This document shows, one piece after another, positions 8,033 through 17,155 of a DNA stretch of 64,000 nt (the first letter of the stretch is position 1; each line of letters opens with the position of its first letter). The DNA lies in NCBI RefSeq assembly GCF_013409865.1, contig NZ_JACCBM010000001.1:1922001-1986000 (forward strand). The letters run 5' to 3'. The notes beneath the pieces are model-generated. The model was not told the DNA's origin, did not search any database, and saw only the letters and a list, made by a program, of their open reading frames with translations. This DNA comes from Herbiconiux flava (GTDB lineage Bacteria; Actinomycetota; Actinomycetes; Actinomycetales; Microbacteriaceae). The position numbers and the translations under genes were made by a program.

Positions 8033-9058
8033 ATGGCCGTCGTCACCATCCGCCAGCTGCTCGACAGCGGCGTGCACTTCGGGCACCAGACCCGCCGCTG
8101 GAACCCGAAGATGAAGCGATTCATCTTCACCGAGCGCTCCGGCATCTACATCATCGACCTGCAGCAGTCGCTGGGCTACATCGACAAGGCCTACGACTTC
8201 GTCAAGGAGACGGTCGCCCACGGCGGCACCGTGCTCTTCGTCGGCACCAAGAAGCAGGCCCAGGAGTCCATCGCGGAGCAGGCGACCCGCGTCGGCCAGC
8301 CCTACGTCAACCAGCGCTGGCTCGGTGGCCTCCTCACCAACTTCCAGACGGTCTCCAAGCGCCTCGCGCGCATGAAGGAGCTGGAAGAGCTCGACTTCGA
8401 GGACACCGCGAAGAGCGGCTTCACGAAGAAGGAGCTCCTCATCAAGAAGCGCGAGCTCGACAAGCTGCACAAGTCGCTCGGCGGCATCCGCAACCTGACG
8501 AAGACCCCGAGCGCGCTCTGGGTCGTCGACACCAAGAAGGAGCACCTCGCGATCGACGAGGCCAAGAAGCTGGGCATCCCGGTCATCGGCATCCTCGACA
8601 CGAACTGCGACCCCGACGAGGTGCAGTACCCGATCCCGGGCAACGACGACGCCATCCGCTCCGTCGCGCTGCTGACCCGCATCGTGGCCGACGCCGCGGC
8701 CGAGGGCCTCATCCAGCGTCACCAGAAGCCGGAAGAGGGCGACGCCCCCGCCGAGCCGCTGGCCGAGTGGGAGCGCGAGCTGCTCCAGGCCTCCGAGAAC
8801 CCCCAGGCCGAGGACGAGAAGATCGAGGCCGCCGACGGCGAGATCTCCGGCGAGGTCGACACCGAGGCCGTGGCCGAGGTCATCGCCGCCGAGGTCCCCG
8901 TCGAGGAGAACGACGCCGACGCCCAGGCCGAGGCCGACCTCGCCGCGATCACCGACGAGTCGCTCGTGGTCGAGCACCACGTCGAGTCCGACGCCGAGAC
9001 CGAGGCGAAGATCGAGGCCGAGGCCACCGACGCCGAGAAGCGCCCCGCCGCCGAGTAA
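8033..9058 (+). CDS. rpsB: 30S ribosomal protein S2
   Basis: A 341-residue S2 protein of the small subunit. It begins [31 protein letters not shown], the classic S2 N-terminus, and includes the [28 protein letters not shown] and GILDTNCDP blocks. ATG 8033 has GAAGGAG about ten bases upstream. The ribosomal core ends near residue 250; the remaining ~90 residues are a very acidic Glu/Asp/Ala tail, as in other actinobacterial S2 proteins but long compared with E. coli (241 residues). It is followed by tsf across a 140-bp spacer with two strong hairpins. Confidence 0.98.
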   Translation: MAVVTIRQLLDSGVHFGHQTRRWNPKMKRFIFTERSGIYIIDLQQSLGYIDKAYDFVKETVAHGGTVLFVGTKKQAQESIAEQATRVGQPYVNQRWLGGLLTNFQTVSKRLARMKELEELDFEDTAKSGFTKKELLIKKRELDKLHKSLGGIRNLTKTPSALWVVDTKKEHLAIDEAKKLGIPVIGILDTNCDPDEVQYPIPGNDDAIRSVALLTRIVADAAAEGLIQRHQKPEEGDAPAEPLAEWERELLQASENPQAEDEKIEAADGEISGEVDTEAVAEVIAAEVPVEENDADAQAEADLAAITDESLVVEHHVESDAETEAKIEAEATDAEKRPAAE

Positions 9059-9075
9059 GGCCCCTGCCGCCGCGA

Positions 9076-9105
9076 GCGGCCGGTCGCCGCGAGGCAGCCG
9101 GCCGC
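9076..9105 (+). promoter_or_regulatory. hairpin 1 in the rpsB-tsf spacer
   Basis: GCGGCCGG and CCGGCCGC form an 8-bp perfect stem with a 14-base loop directly after the rpsB stop. No U-run follows, so it is more likely a processing or attenuation structure than a full terminator. Confidence 0.5.
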
Positions 9106-9146
9106 CCGACGGCGGCCACCGACGACACGTCGAACCACTCATGAAC

Positions 9147-9173
9147 GGCGGGCCGGCCACGAACCGGCCCGCC
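9147..9173 (+). promoter_or_regulatory. hairpin 2 in the rpsB-tsf spacer
   Basis: A perfect 10-bp stem (GGCGGGCCGG / CCGGCCCGCC) with a 7-base loop ends 25 bases before the tsf ATG. It probably sets the ratio of S2 to EF-Ts by partial termination or mRNA protection; this is inference. Confidence 0.6.
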
Positions 9174-9198
9174 ACATCTCTCAAGGAGTCAGAAACAC

Positions 9199-10026
9199 AT
9201 GGCAACAATCAGCCTGGCTGATGTCAAGGCGCTGCGCGAGCAGCTCGGCACCGGCATGGTCGACACCAAGAACGCCCTGGTCGAGGCCGACGGCGACATG
9301 GAGAAGGCCGTTGAGATCCTCCGCCTCAAGGGTGCGAAGGGCAACGCGAAGCGTGCCGACCGCTCCACCAGCGAGGGCCTCGTGGCCGCTTCGCAGGGCG
9401 ACGGCGCCGCGACGATGATCGAGCTCGCCTGCGAGACCGACTTCGTGGCGAAGGGCGAGAAGTTCATCGCCCTGGCCGACAAGGTGCTCGCCGCCGCTGC
9501 GGCCGCCGGTGCGTCGACCGTCGAGGAGGCCCTCGCGGCCCCCGCCGACGGCAAGACGGTCGCCGACGTCATCAACGACGAGGCCGCCATCCTGGGCGAG
9601 AAGATCGAGCTCCGCCGCATCTCGCGGCTCGAGGGCGAGAACTTCGAGATCTACCTGCACAAGACCTCGAAGGACCTGCCCCCGCAGGTCGGCGTGGTCG
9701 TGGCGTACACGGGTTCCGACGCCGAGACCGCTCGCTCCATCGCGCAGCACATCTCGTTCGCCGACCCGCAGTACCTCTCCCGTGACGACGTCCCCGCCGA
9801 CGCCGTCGAGAAGGAGCGAGCGATCGTGACCGAGATCTCGAAGAACGAGGGCAAGCCCGAGGCGGCTCTGCCCAAGATCGTCGAGGGTCGCGTCACCGCG
9901 TTCTTCAAGCAGGTCGCCCTGCTCGAGCAGGACTACGCGAAGGACAACAAGCTGTCGGTCTCGAAGGTGCTCGCCGAGGCGGGCATCCAGGTGACCGGTT
10001 TCGCCCGATTCAAGGTCGGCGCGTAA
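9199..10026 (+). CDS. tsf: translation elongation factor Ts
   Basis: A 275-residue nucleotide exchange factor that regenerates EF-Tu-GTP. The N-terminal UBA-like domain contains LREQLGTGMVDTKNALVEADGDMEKA, followed by the family signature around EGLVAAS and ELACETDFVAK; the C-terminal dimerisation half is complete. ATG 9199 is preceded by AAGGAGTCAG. Length and order are normal for actinobacteria. A strong intrinsic terminator follows at 10040-10069, so rpsB-tsf form a unit separate from pyrH. Confidence 0.98.
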   Translation: MATISLADVKALREQLGTGMVDTKNALVEADGDMEKAVEILRLKGAKGNAKRADRSTSEGLVAASQGDGAATMIELACETDFVAKGEKFIALADKVLAAAAAAGASTVEEALAAPADGKTVADVINDEAAILGEKIELRRISRLEGENFEIYLHKTSKDLPPQVGVVVAYTGSDAETARSIAQHISFADPQYLSRDDVPADAVEKERAIVTEISKNEGKPEAALPKIVEGRVTAFFKQVALLEQDYAKDNKLSVSKVLAEAGIQVTGFARFKVGA

Positions 10027-10039
10027 CACACCACGAGAA

Positions 10040-10069
10040 GGGCTCGGACCGATCGGTCCGGGCCCTTTT
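10040..10069 (+). terminator. intrinsic terminator after tsf
   Basis: An 11-bp stem with one G-U pair (GGGCTCGGACC / GGTCCGGGCCC), GATC loop, then TTTT at 10066-10069. It closes the rpsB-tsf unit. Confidence 0.88.
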
Positions 10070-10144
10070 CCACGCCCGCGCGCATTCGGGACCGGGCGGG
10101 AGACGATAGCCTGAACACGGGCATGACGAGAGGATGCATGACGG

Positions 10145-10867
10145 ATGAGCGAGCCGGATTCGAAGCGCAGGGTACTACTGAAACTCTCCGGTGAAGCGTT
10201 CGGCGGTGGCTCCCTCGGGGTCAACCCCGACGTCGTGTCCGGACTGGCCAGGGAGATCGCGGAGGCGGCCCAGGAGGTCGAGATCGCGATCGTCGTCGGC
10301 GGTGGCAACTTCTTCCGAGGCGCCGAGCTGTCGACCCGCGGCATGGACCGCGGGCGCGCCGACTACATGGGCATGCTCGGCACGGTGATGAACGCCCTCG
10401 CCCTGCAGGACTTCCTCGAGCAGGCCGGCGCCGAGACACGCGTGCAGTCCGCCATCTCGATGACCCAGGTCGCCGAGCCGTACATCCCGCGTCGCGCCAT
10501 CCGGCACCTCGAGAAGGGCCGCGTCGTCATCTTCGGCGCCGGCGCCGGGTTGCCGTACTTCTCCACCGACACGGTCTCGGCGCAGCGCGCGCTCGAGATC
10601 CACGCCGACGAGGTGCTGGTCGCCAAGAACGGCGTCGACGGCGTCTACTCCGCCGACCCGCGCATCGATCCGGATGCGGTGAAGCTCGAGTTCCTCACGT
10701 ACAACGAGGCACTCGTGCAGGGTCTCAAGGTCGTCGACTCGACCGCGTTCAGCCTCTGCATGGACAACGGCATGCCGATGCACGTGTTCGGCATGGAGCC
10801 CGCGGGCAACGTCGCGAAGGCCATCCGGGGCGAGCGCATCGGCACTCTGGTCGCGACCTCGCACTGA
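10145..10867 (+). CDS. pyrH: UMP kinase
   Basis: A 240-residue amino-acid-kinase-fold enzyme that phosphorylates UMP to UDP in pyrimidine synthesis. Motifs are [13 protein letters not shown] (phosphate loop), [29 protein letters not shown], the GTGxP-like [13 protein letters not shown] and [14 protein letters not shown] 10145 is preceded by a purine-rich AGAGGATGCATGACGG stretch; an ATG at 10138 is out of frame. The gene follows the tsf terminator and so probably has its own promoter (a TAGCCT lies in the spacer). It runs into frr after 47 bases. Confidence 0.97.
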   Translation: MSEPDSKRRVLLKLSGEAFGGGSLGVNPDVVSGLAREIAEAAQEVEIAIVVGGGNFFRGAELSTRGMDRGRADYMGMLGTVMNALALQDFLEQAGAETRVQSAISMTQVAEPYIPRRAIRHLEKGRVVIFGAGAGLPYFSTDTVSAQRALEIHADEVLVAKNGVDGVYSADPRIDPDAVKLEFLTYNEALVQGLKVVDSTAFSLCMDNGMPMHVFGMEPAGNVAKAIRGERIGTLVATSH

Positions 10868-10914
10868 GGCGTCCCACTACACTTGACAGCACAGATCCAC
10901 TGAAGGAGTTGCCC

Positions 10915-11469
10915 GTGATCACGGATGTACTGGCAGATGCCACCGAGCGAATGACCAAGGCCGTCGAGGTCACGAAGGACGACTTCTCCAGCGTGCGCAC
11001 CGGCCGGGCGAACCCCGCGCTGTTCCAGAAGATCCTCGTGTCGTACTACGGAACGCCGACGCCGCTCGAGCAGCTGGCGTCGCTGCAGAACCAAGAGGCG
11101 CGCACCCTCCTGGTCACCCCCTACGACAAGAGCGCCCTGCGCGACATCGAGCAGGCCATCCGCGACGTGCCGAACCTCGGCGCACAGCCCAACAACGACG
11201 GCACGGTCATCCGGGTCACCCTGCCCGACCTCACCGAGGAGCGCCGCAAGGAGTACGTGAAGATCGTCCGCACCAAGGCCGAGGACGGCAAGGTCTCGAT
11301 CCGCAACATCCGTCGCAAGGCGAAGGACGACCTCGACGCCCTGAAGAGCGAGGTCGGCGACGACGAGGTGACGCGCGGCGAGAAGGAGCTCGAGCAGGTC
11401 ACGAAGCGCTACGTAGACGCGATCGACGACGCCCTGAAGCGCAAGGAAGCCGAGCTCCTCGAGGTCTGA
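10915..11469 (+). CDS. frr: ribosome recycling factor
   Basis: A 184-residue factor that, with EF-G, splits terminated ribosomes. It contains [18 protein letters not shown], the most conserved RRF segment, plus [18 protein letters not shown] and [16 protein letters not shown] [14 protein letters not shown]. The start is GTG 10915 with AAGGAG at 10903-10908 six bases upstream; the in-frame TTG at 10909 falls inside the ribosome binding site region and is less likely. It is co-directional with pyrH and cdsA, the usual actinobacterial order. Confidence 0.96.
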   Translation: MITDVLADATERMTKAVEVTKDDFSSVRTGRANPALFQKILVSYYGTPTPLEQLASLQNQEARTLLVTPYDKSALRDIEQAIRDVPNLGAQPNNDGTVIRVTLPDLTEERRKEYVKIVRTKAEDGKVSIRNIRRKAKDDLDALKSEVGDDEVTRGEKELEQVTKRYVDAIDDALKRKEAELLEV

Positions 11470-11499
11470 CCTCGACAGGTCAGACACCGACGGCCTCCG

Positions 11500-12501
11500 A
11501 TGAGCCACGAACCCGGCCGGCACCAGCCCGGTCGCCACGAGCCCCGCCCGAGCCGCACGCCGCCCGTGCGCCGCACGCGCACGCTCACGCGCGCCGAGAT
11601 CCAGGCGCAGGTGCGGGCCCGCAAGGAGCAGTTCGACGAGGCCAACGAGAAGATCACCGCGCGCTCGGGCCGCAACCTCGTCTCGGCCATCCTGATCGGT
11701 GTCGTGCTCGCGGGCGTGATGGTCGTCAGCCTCGTGGTCATCAAGGAGCTCTACCTGGTGCTGGCCGTGGTGCTGGTCACCTTCGGCACGCTCGAGCTCG
11801 CCACTGCGCTGCGGGCGGCGAAGCTGCACGTCGCGCGCATCCCGACGGTCTTCGCGGGGGTCGCCGTGGTGCCCGCCGCCTACTACTGGGGCGCCACCGG
11901 GCAGTGGCTGGTCGCCCTCGCGGGCATGCTCGTGGTCACCCTCTGGCGGCTCGTCGAGGTCGCCGTGCGTCAGCCGCGCAGCCAGGGGCCGCGACCGGAT
12001 GCACGGGCCCTCCTCAAAGACCTGGGCGCCGGCATCTTCGTGCAGGTCTACGTCTCGTTCCTCGCGAGCATCTCCGTGCTCCTGCTGGCCCAGGAGGGCG
12101 GGCAGTGGTGGGTGCTGTCGTTCATCATCGTGGTGGTGCTCGTCGACGTGGGGGCCTACGCCAGCGGTCTGAACTTCGGCAAGCACCCGATGGCCCCGAC
12201 GATCAGCCCGAAGAAGACCTGGGAGGGTCTCGCGGGTGCCCTGCTGGCGGCCCTCATCGGTGGCGTGCTGCTGTCGATCCTGCTGCTCGGCCAGCCCTGG
12301 TGGTTCGGTCTGCTCTTCGGAGCGGTGATCACGTTCACCGCGACCGTGGGCGACCTGTCGGAGTCGCTGCTGAAGCGCGACATCGGCATCAAGGACATGA
12401 GCTCCTGGCTGCCCGGGCACGGCGGATTCCTGGATCGGCTCGACTCGATCCTGCCCTCCGCGGCGGCCGCGTACCTGCTCTGGGTGGTCTTCGGATCGTG
12501 A
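11500..12501 (+). CDS. cdsA: phosphatidate cytidylyltransferase
   Basis: A 333-residue membrane enzyme that makes CDP-diacylglycerol from phosphatidate and CTP. The C-terminal signature is intact: PTISPKKTWEGL, then VGDLSESLLKRDIGIKDMSS and LPGHGGFLDRLDS, which hold the metal-binding acidic residues. About eight membrane segments occupy residues 60-330. The first 60 residues are a basic His/Arg/Pro-rich extension before the first helix, longer than in enterobacterial CdsA. It follows frr by 30 bases, so it is likely in the pyrH-frr unit. Confidence 0.96.
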   Translation: MSHEPGRHQPGRHEPRPSRTPPVRRTRTLTRAEIQAQVRARKEQFDEANEKITARSGRNLVSAILIGVVLAGVMVVSLVVIKELYLVLAVVLVTFGTLELATALRAAKLHVARIPTVFAGVAVVPAAYYWGATGQWLVALAGMLVVTLWRLVEVAVRQPRSQGPRPDARALLKDLGAGIFVQVYVSFLASISVLLLAQEGGQWWVLSFIIVVVLVDVGAYASGLNFGKHPMAPTISPKKTWEGLAGALLAALIGGVLLSILLLGQPWWFGLLFGAVITFTATVGDLSESLLKRDIGIKDMSSWLPGHGGFLDRLDSILPSAAAAYLLWVVFGS

Positions 12502-12517
12502 TCACGACGAAGTTCGG

Positions 12518-12523
12518 CACAAT
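12518..12523 (+). promoter_or_regulatory. candidate -10 element, leaderless DivIVA-like gene
   Basis: CACAAT is separated by AGAGCC from the GTG at 12530, with no ribosome binding site: a leaderless-type start. Confidence 0.5.
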
Positions 12524-12529
12524 AGAGCC

Positions 12530-13084
12530 GTGAGCGCACCGTTTCCCCGCACCCGCAGTTCGAGCCTCGGCTACGACATCGACGAGGTCGACGACTTCTT
12601 GGCCAGAGCGCGCGTCGCCTACGACGAGCGCGACCAGGCCGGCGAGTTCACGCTGACCGCCGCGATGGTGCGGCAGACCGCGTTCAGCATGGAGAAGGGC
12701 GGCTACGACGCCCGCGCTGTCGACGCCGCGCTCGAGCGGCTCGAGGACGCCTTCGCCCTGCGGGAGCGTGACCAGGCCTACCGGCAGCAGGGCGACGAGG
12801 CCTGGTTCGCCGAGGCCCGCGGCCGTGCGGCCGAGATCCTCGCCCGGCTCGAGCGGCCCGACGGCGAGAAGTTCGACCGCGCCGGGTTCCTGCGCCAGGG
12901 CTACAACCGACGCGACGTCGACGCCTTCGCCGCCCAGCTCGTGGAGTACTTCCGCTCCGGGGCCGACGTCACGGTCTCCGACGTGCGCACCGCCGTCTTC
13001 CGGCCGGGGCGCGGCGGCTACAGCGAGCCGCAGGTCGACGCCGTGCTCGACGCGGTGGTCGACGTCATGCTCGCGGTGCGCTGA
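12530..13084 (+). CDS. small DivIVA-repeat (DivI1A domain) protein
   Basis: A 184-residue protein built from DivI1A-type repeats, the short motif found at the N-terminus of DivIVA/Wag31. Repeats can be seen at GYDIDEVDDFLARA, GGYDARAVDAALERL, QGYNRRDVDAFAAQL and GGYSEPQVDAVLDAV, so it is essentially four copies of the motif without the long coiled coil of true DivIVA. A membrane- or pole-associated role in growth or division is inferred from the motif only. The GTG at 12530 lacks a ribosome binding site and follows a CACAAT element. No transmembrane segment is seen. Confidence 0.85.
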   Translation: MSAPFPRTRSSSLGYDIDEVDDFLARARVAYDERDQAGEFTLTAAMVRQTAFSMEKGGYDARAVDAALERLEDAFALRERDQAYRQQGDEAWFAEARGRAAEILARLERPDGEKFDRAGFLRQGYNRRDVDAFAAQLVEYFRSGADVTVSDVRTAVFRPGRGGYSEPQVDAVLDAVVDVMLAVR

Positions 13085-13101
13085 GCGCACGAATCTTCAG
13101 A

Positions 13102-13122
13102 ATGCGCGCAGAATTCGCGCAT
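13102..13122 (+). promoter_or_regulatory. inverted repeat upstream of the ABC importer operon
   Basis: ATGCGCG and CGCGCAT are perfect 7-bp arms around a 7-base centre. It lies in a locally AT-richer 202-bp spacer (13085-13286) that otherwise has no gene, about 165 bases before the lipoprotein start. It could be an operator or the 3' hairpin of the upstream gene. Confidence 0.4.
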
Positions 13123-13286
13123 CCGGTGGAAGAAATCGCCGCAGATATTTCGATCACGTAAAGAAACCCGTTCAGCCCTGGCCCCCGCTTGGGCGGCGCC
13201 CGTTCTTTGTGTTAGCTATGGTGCACAGCACAAGCGGGTCGCACGCGCATCGTCGCGCCTGCCCGCCTACGAAACAGGAAGAGGTA

Positions 13287-14915
13287 ATGCGAGACATGAC
13301 GCCCGCATCCACGTTCACCCGGCGCTCGCTCACGCTCGTCGCCGGCGGCGCCGCCTTCGCGCTCGCCCTCACCGGCTGCGCCGGCTCGGGCGGCGACTCG
13401 TCGAGCTCCGGCGACGCGATCATCGTCGGCACGACCGACAAGGTCACCACGCTCGACCCGGCCGGCTCGTACGACAACGGCTCGTTCGCCGTGATGAACC
13501 AGGTCTTCCCGTTCCTCATGAATACCCCCTACGGCAGCCCCGACGTCGAGCCCGACATCGCCGAGAGCGCGGAGTTCACGGCTCCCACCGAGTACACGGT
13601 GAAGCTCAAGGAGGGCCTGACCTTCGCGAACGGCAACGAGCTCACCTCGTCCGACGTGAAGTTCAGCTTCGACCGCGACCTCGCGATCGCCGACCCGAAC
13701 GGGCCGTCGTCGCTGCTCTACAACCTCGACTCGGTCGAGGCTCCCGACGACCTGACCGTCGTGTTCAAGCTGAAGAGCCCCGACGACCAGGTCTTCCCGC
13801 AGATCCTGTCGAGCCCCGCCGGCCCGATCGTCGACGAGGAGGTCTTCTCGGCCGACTCGATCACCCCCGACGCCGACATCGTCGAGGGCAAGGCGTTCGC
13901 CGGTCAGTACTCGATCGACAGCTACGACTTCAACAACCTGATCTCCTACGTGCCGTTCGACGGCTACCAGGGCGTCCTCCCGCCGGCCGAGTCGCCCGTG
14001 CAGGCGAAGTACTACGCCGACTCGTCGAACCTCAAGCTCGACGTGCAGGAGGGCAACATCGACGTGGCGTTCCGCAGCCTCTCGGCCACCGACGTCGACG
14101 ACCTCTCGGGCAACGACAAGGTGAAGGTCTACGACGGCCCCGGTGGAGAGATCCGCTACATCACCTTCAACTTCAACACCCAGCCCTTCGGTGCCACCAC
14201 GGCCGAGGCCGACCCGGCGAAGGCCACGGCCGTGCGCCAGGCGGTCGCCGACCTGATCGACCGCGACGAGATCGCCGACCAGGTCTACAAGGGCACCTAC
14301 ACCCCGCTGTACTCCTTCGTGCCCGCCGGTCTGACCGGTGCCACCGAGGTGATGAAGGAGCTCTACGGCGACGGCGACGGCGGCCCCAGCGCCGACAAGG
14401 CGAAGGCGACCCTCGAGGCGGTCGGTGTCACCACCCCCGTCGAGCTGAACCTGCAGTACAGCCCCGACCACTACGGCCCCTCCTCGGGCGACGAGTACGC
14501 CCTCATCAAGGACCAGCTCGAGTCGTCGGGCCTGTTCACGGTGAACCTGCAGTCGACCGAGTGGGTGCAGTACGCGAAGGACCGCACGGCCGACCTCTAC
14601 CCGGCGTACCAGCTGGGCTGGTTCCCCGACTACTCCGACGCCGACAACTACCTGACGCCGTTCTTCCTCACCGAGAACTTCCTCGGCAACCACTACGACA
14701 ACCCGGAGGTGAACGACCTGATCCTGAAGCAGGCGTCCACCCCCGACGCCGCCGAGCGTCAGTCGATCATCGAGGAGATCCAGGCCAAGGAAGCCGTCGA
14801 CCTGTCGACCGTTCCCTACCTGCAGGGCGCCCAGGTCGCCGTCGCGGGCACGGACGTCGACGGCGTCACGCTCGACGCCTCGTTCAAGTTCCGCTACGCA
14901 CCCCTCACCAAGTAG
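13287..14915 (+). CDS. ABC importer substrate-binding lipoprotein, family 5 (peptide/nickel type)
   Basis: A 542-residue extracytoplasmic solute receptor of the DppA/OppA family. The N-terminus has a basic region (RRSLT), a hydrophobic core and lipobox LTGC, so it is anchored through a lipidated Cys near residue 30. The mature part contains ESAEFTAPTEYTVKLKEGLTFANGNELTSSDVKFSF, the family-5 signature region. ATG 13287 follows GGAAGAGG. The ligand is unknown; di- or oligopeptides are typical, but sugars and other solutes occur in this family. A hairpin at 14976-15002 separates it from the permease genes, consistent with higher expression of the receptor. Confidence 0.93.
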   Translation: MRDMTPASTFTRRSLTLVAGGAAFALALTGCAGSGGDSSSSGDAIIVGTTDKVTTLDPAGSYDNGSFAVMNQVFPFLMNTPYGSPDVEPDIAESAEFTAPTEYTVKLKEGLTFANGNELTSSDVKFSFDRDLAIADPNGPSSLLYNLDSVEAPDDLTVVFKLKSPDDQVFPQILSSPAGPIVDEEVFSADSITPDADIVEGKAFAGQYSIDSYDFNNLISYVPFDGYQGVLPPAESPVQAKYYADSSNLKLDVQEGNIDVAFRSLSATDVDDLSGNDKVKVYDGPGGEIRYITFNFNTQPFGATTAEADPAKATAVRQAVADLIDRDEIADQVYKGTYTPLYSFVPAGLTGATEVMKELYGDGDGGPSADKAKATLEAVGVTTPVELNLQYSPDHYGPSSGDEYALIKDQLESSGLFTVNLQSTEWVQYAKDRTADLYPAYQLGWFPDYSDADNYLTPFFLTENFLGNHYDNPEVNDLILKQASTPDAAERQSIIEEIQAKEAVDLSTVPYLQGAQVAVAGTDVDGVTLDASFKFRYAPLTK

Positions 14916-14975
14916 AGATACTGGCCAAGGGATAAGACGAACGACGGGCTAGGGTACTTCCTGGCCCATCGCACT

Positions 14976-15002
14976 GGGGCGACCGGTTCAGCCGGTCGCC
15001 CC
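14976..15002 (+). terminator. hairpin between receptor and permease genes
   Basis: A perfect 11-bp stem (GGGGCGACCGG / CCGGTCGCCCC) with a TTCAG loop, without a good U-run. In binding-protein operons such structures commonly stabilise the upstream message or cause partial termination. Confidence 0.65.
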
Positions 15003-15035
15003 TCGTGCGCCACCGGCTCCGACTGATTGGCAACG

Positions 15036-16121
15036 ATGACGACAAGTCTGCTTCCGACCGACGCTCCGTCGGTGGTCGCCCCCAAGCCCAAGAGCGCGGG
15101 CGGAGGGCTCGGCAGATACCTGCTGATCCGCTTCCTGCTGATCTTCCCCACCATCTTCATCCTGGTCACCCTCGTGTTCCTGCTGATGCGCACCATCGGC
15201 GACCCGATCACGGCGGCCCAGGGCGGCCGGCTCACGGCCGAGCAGCTGCAGGAGCGCATCCACGCCGCCGGCTACGACCGCCCCGTCCTGGTGCAGTACT
15301 TCGAGTACCTCGGCCAGGTCTTCACCGGCAACTTCGGCAACACCATCTCCGACAACCGCCCGGTCACCGAGGTGCTGCTCACCTACGGAGGCGCCACCCT
15401 CGAGCTCGCGTTCTACGCGCTCATCGTCGCGTTCATCGTGGGCATCCCGCTCGGCATGCTGGCGGCCTCCATGCGCGACCGGGTTCCGGATGCCGTGCTG
15501 CGCATCTTCGCCATCCTCTGCTACGCGACCCCGGTGTTCTTCGCCGGCCTCCTGCTGAAGCTCGTCTTCTCGGTCTGGCTGCAGTGGCTGCCGGTGGCCG
15601 GACGGGCCTCGACCCGCACCGAGCTGTCGATGCAGACGCTGCCGAACAAGACCGGCATCTACCTGATCGACGCGATCATGCTCGGCAACCCGAACGCCAT
15701 CGGCGACGTGCTCTCGCACGCCGTGCTCCCGGGCATCGCGCTCGGCCTCCTGACCGCCGGCGTCTTCCTCCGCCTGGTGCGCACGAACGTCATCGGCACC
15801 CTCGGCACCGACTACGTCGACGCGGCACGCTCACGCGGCGTCAGCGAGTTCCGGCTGGTGCGGAAGCACGCCTACAAGCCGGCGCTCATCCCGATCATCA
15901 CCGTGATCGGCCTGCAGATCGCCCTGCTGCTCGGCGGCGCGGTGCTGACCGAGACCACCTTCGAGTGGAAGGGACTCGGCTTCCAGCTGGCCGCCTACCT
16001 CGCCGCGCGCGACTTCGTGGCGGTGCAGGGCATCGTCGCGCTGCTCGCCGTCTTCGTCGCCGTCACGAACTTCGTCGTCGACGTGATCGCCGCCCTGATC
16101 GACCCGAGAGTGAGGTACTGA
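15036..16121 (+). CDS. ABC importer permease, DppB type
   Basis: A membrane subunit of 361 residues (364 if the TTG at 15027 is used; neither has a convincing ribosome binding site). It starts with a cytoplasmic tail, then RYLLIRFLLIFPTIFILVTLVFLLMR, the first helix and typical DppB opening, and contains six helices. The inner-membrane coupling loop is visible as DYVDAARSRGVSEFRLVRKHAYKPALIPIIT, matching the EAA motif that docks on the ATPase. It is followed two bases later by the second permease gene. Confidence 0.93.
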   Translation: MTTSLLPTDAPSVVAPKPKSAGGGLGRYLLIRFLLIFPTIFILVTLVFLLMRTIGDPITAAQGGRLTAEQLQERIHAAGYDRPVLVQYFEYLGQVFTGNFGNTISDNRPVTEVLLTYGGATLELAFYALIVAFIVGIPLGMLAASMRDRVPDAVLRIFAILCYATPVFFAGLLLKLVFSVWLQWLPVAGRASTRTELSMQTLPNKTGIYLIDAIMLGNPNAIGDVLSHAVLPGIALGLLTAGVFLRLVRTNVIGTLGTDYVDAARSRGVSEFRLVRKHAYKPALIPIITVIGLQIALLLGGAVLTETTFEWKGLGFQLAAYLAARDFVAVQGIVALLAVFVAVTNFVVDVIAALIDPRVRY

Positions 16122-16123
16122 TC

Positions 16124-17155
16124 ATGACGAGCGACGTCATCGCCTCCGTGCCGCCCGTGAAGAACACCCTGCTCGGCCGGCTCCCGGTCGTGAAGCAGCT
16201 GCGCCAGAGCGTGGGCCTCCAGCGCGGCATGCTCGTCGCCGGCCTCACGATCACCGGACTGTTCGTGCTGGTCGCGATCTTCGCACCGCTGATCGCTCCC
16301 TACGGCTTCGCCCAGCTGCGCGACGCGCAGGGCTCCTTCGGCGCGCAGCAGCCGCCGAGCGCCGCCCACATCATGGGCACCACCGTCGGTGGCTACGACG
16401 TGTTCTCGCGTGTGATCTGGGGCGCCCAGACCGCGGTGCTCGTGATCGTGCTCGCCGTGGTGTTCTCGATCATCGCCGGCATCCTGCTCGGCCTCGTCTC
16501 GGGCTACCTCGGCGGCTGGCTCGACCGGGTGCTCGTCGTCATCGGCGACGCCATCTACGCGTTCCCCTCGCTGCTGCTCGCGATCGTGCTGTCGATCGTC
16601 ATCTCGGGCGGGCAGTCGAGCCTCTGGGGCGGCATCCTGGCGGCGGCGCTGTCGATCACCGTGGTGTTCATCCCGCAGTACTACCGCGTCATCCGGGCCG
16701 AGACCATCCGCATCAAGGCAGAGCCCTACGTCGAGTCGGCGAAGATGCTCGGGGCGTCGACCTCGCGCATCATGTTCCGGCACGTGCTCCGCAACGCCAC
16801 CCGCACCCTGCCGATCATCTTCACGCTGAACGCGTCCGAGGCGGTGCTCACCCTGGCGGGCCTCGGCTTCCTGGGCTTCGGCATCGAGCCGTCGGCCGCC
16901 GCCGAGTGGGGCTACGACCTGAACAAGGCGCTGTCCGACGTGACGAGCGGCATCTGGTGGACTGCCCTGTACCCCGGCCTCGCCATCGTGCTCTCGGTGC
17001 TCGGCATCACCCTGGTGGGCGAGAGCCTGAACGACCTGGCCGACCCGCGCCTTCGCGGCCGCAAGCGCGTGAAGGCGAAGGCGGGCGCCGTGTCGCTCAC
17101 CGCCGTCGACCAGACCCTGCCCTCCGACGTCGACATCCGCGAGGAGAACGCATGA
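16124..17155 (+). CDS. ABC importer permease, DppC type
   Basis: A 343-residue partner permease. It has an N-terminal helix near 38-60, a periplasmic loop with the DppC-like HIMGTTVGGYDVFSRVIWGAQTAV segment, and the EAA coupling loop EPYVESAKMLGASTSRIMFRHVLRNATRTL. The C-terminal LNDLADPRLRGR is standard for the family. ATG 16124 lies three bases after the previous stop and the gene overlaps the ATPase gene by ATGA, so all four genes are expected to be one operon. Confidence 0.94.
   Translation: MTSDVIASVPPVKNTLLGRLPVVKQLRQSVGLQRGMLVAGLTITGLFVLVAIFAPLIAPYGFAQLRDAQGSFGAQQPPSAAHIMGTTVGGYDVFSRVIWGAQTAVLVIVLAVVFSIIAGILLGLVSGYLGGWLDRVLVVIGDAIYAFPSLLLAIVLSIVISGGQSSLWGGILAAALSITVVFIPQYYRVIRAETIRIKAEPYVESAKMLGASTSRIMFRHVLRNATRTLPIIFTLNASEAVLTLAGLGFLGFGIEPSAAAEWGYDLNKALSDVTSGIWWTALYPGLAIVLSVLGITLVGESLNDLADPRLRGRKRVKAKAGAVSLTAVDQTLPSDVDIREENA

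Noticed and set aside
10883..10888. TTGACA before frr as a -35 element
   Set aside because: No matching -10 at 16-19 bp before the ribosome binding site; pyrH and frr are probably co-transcribed.
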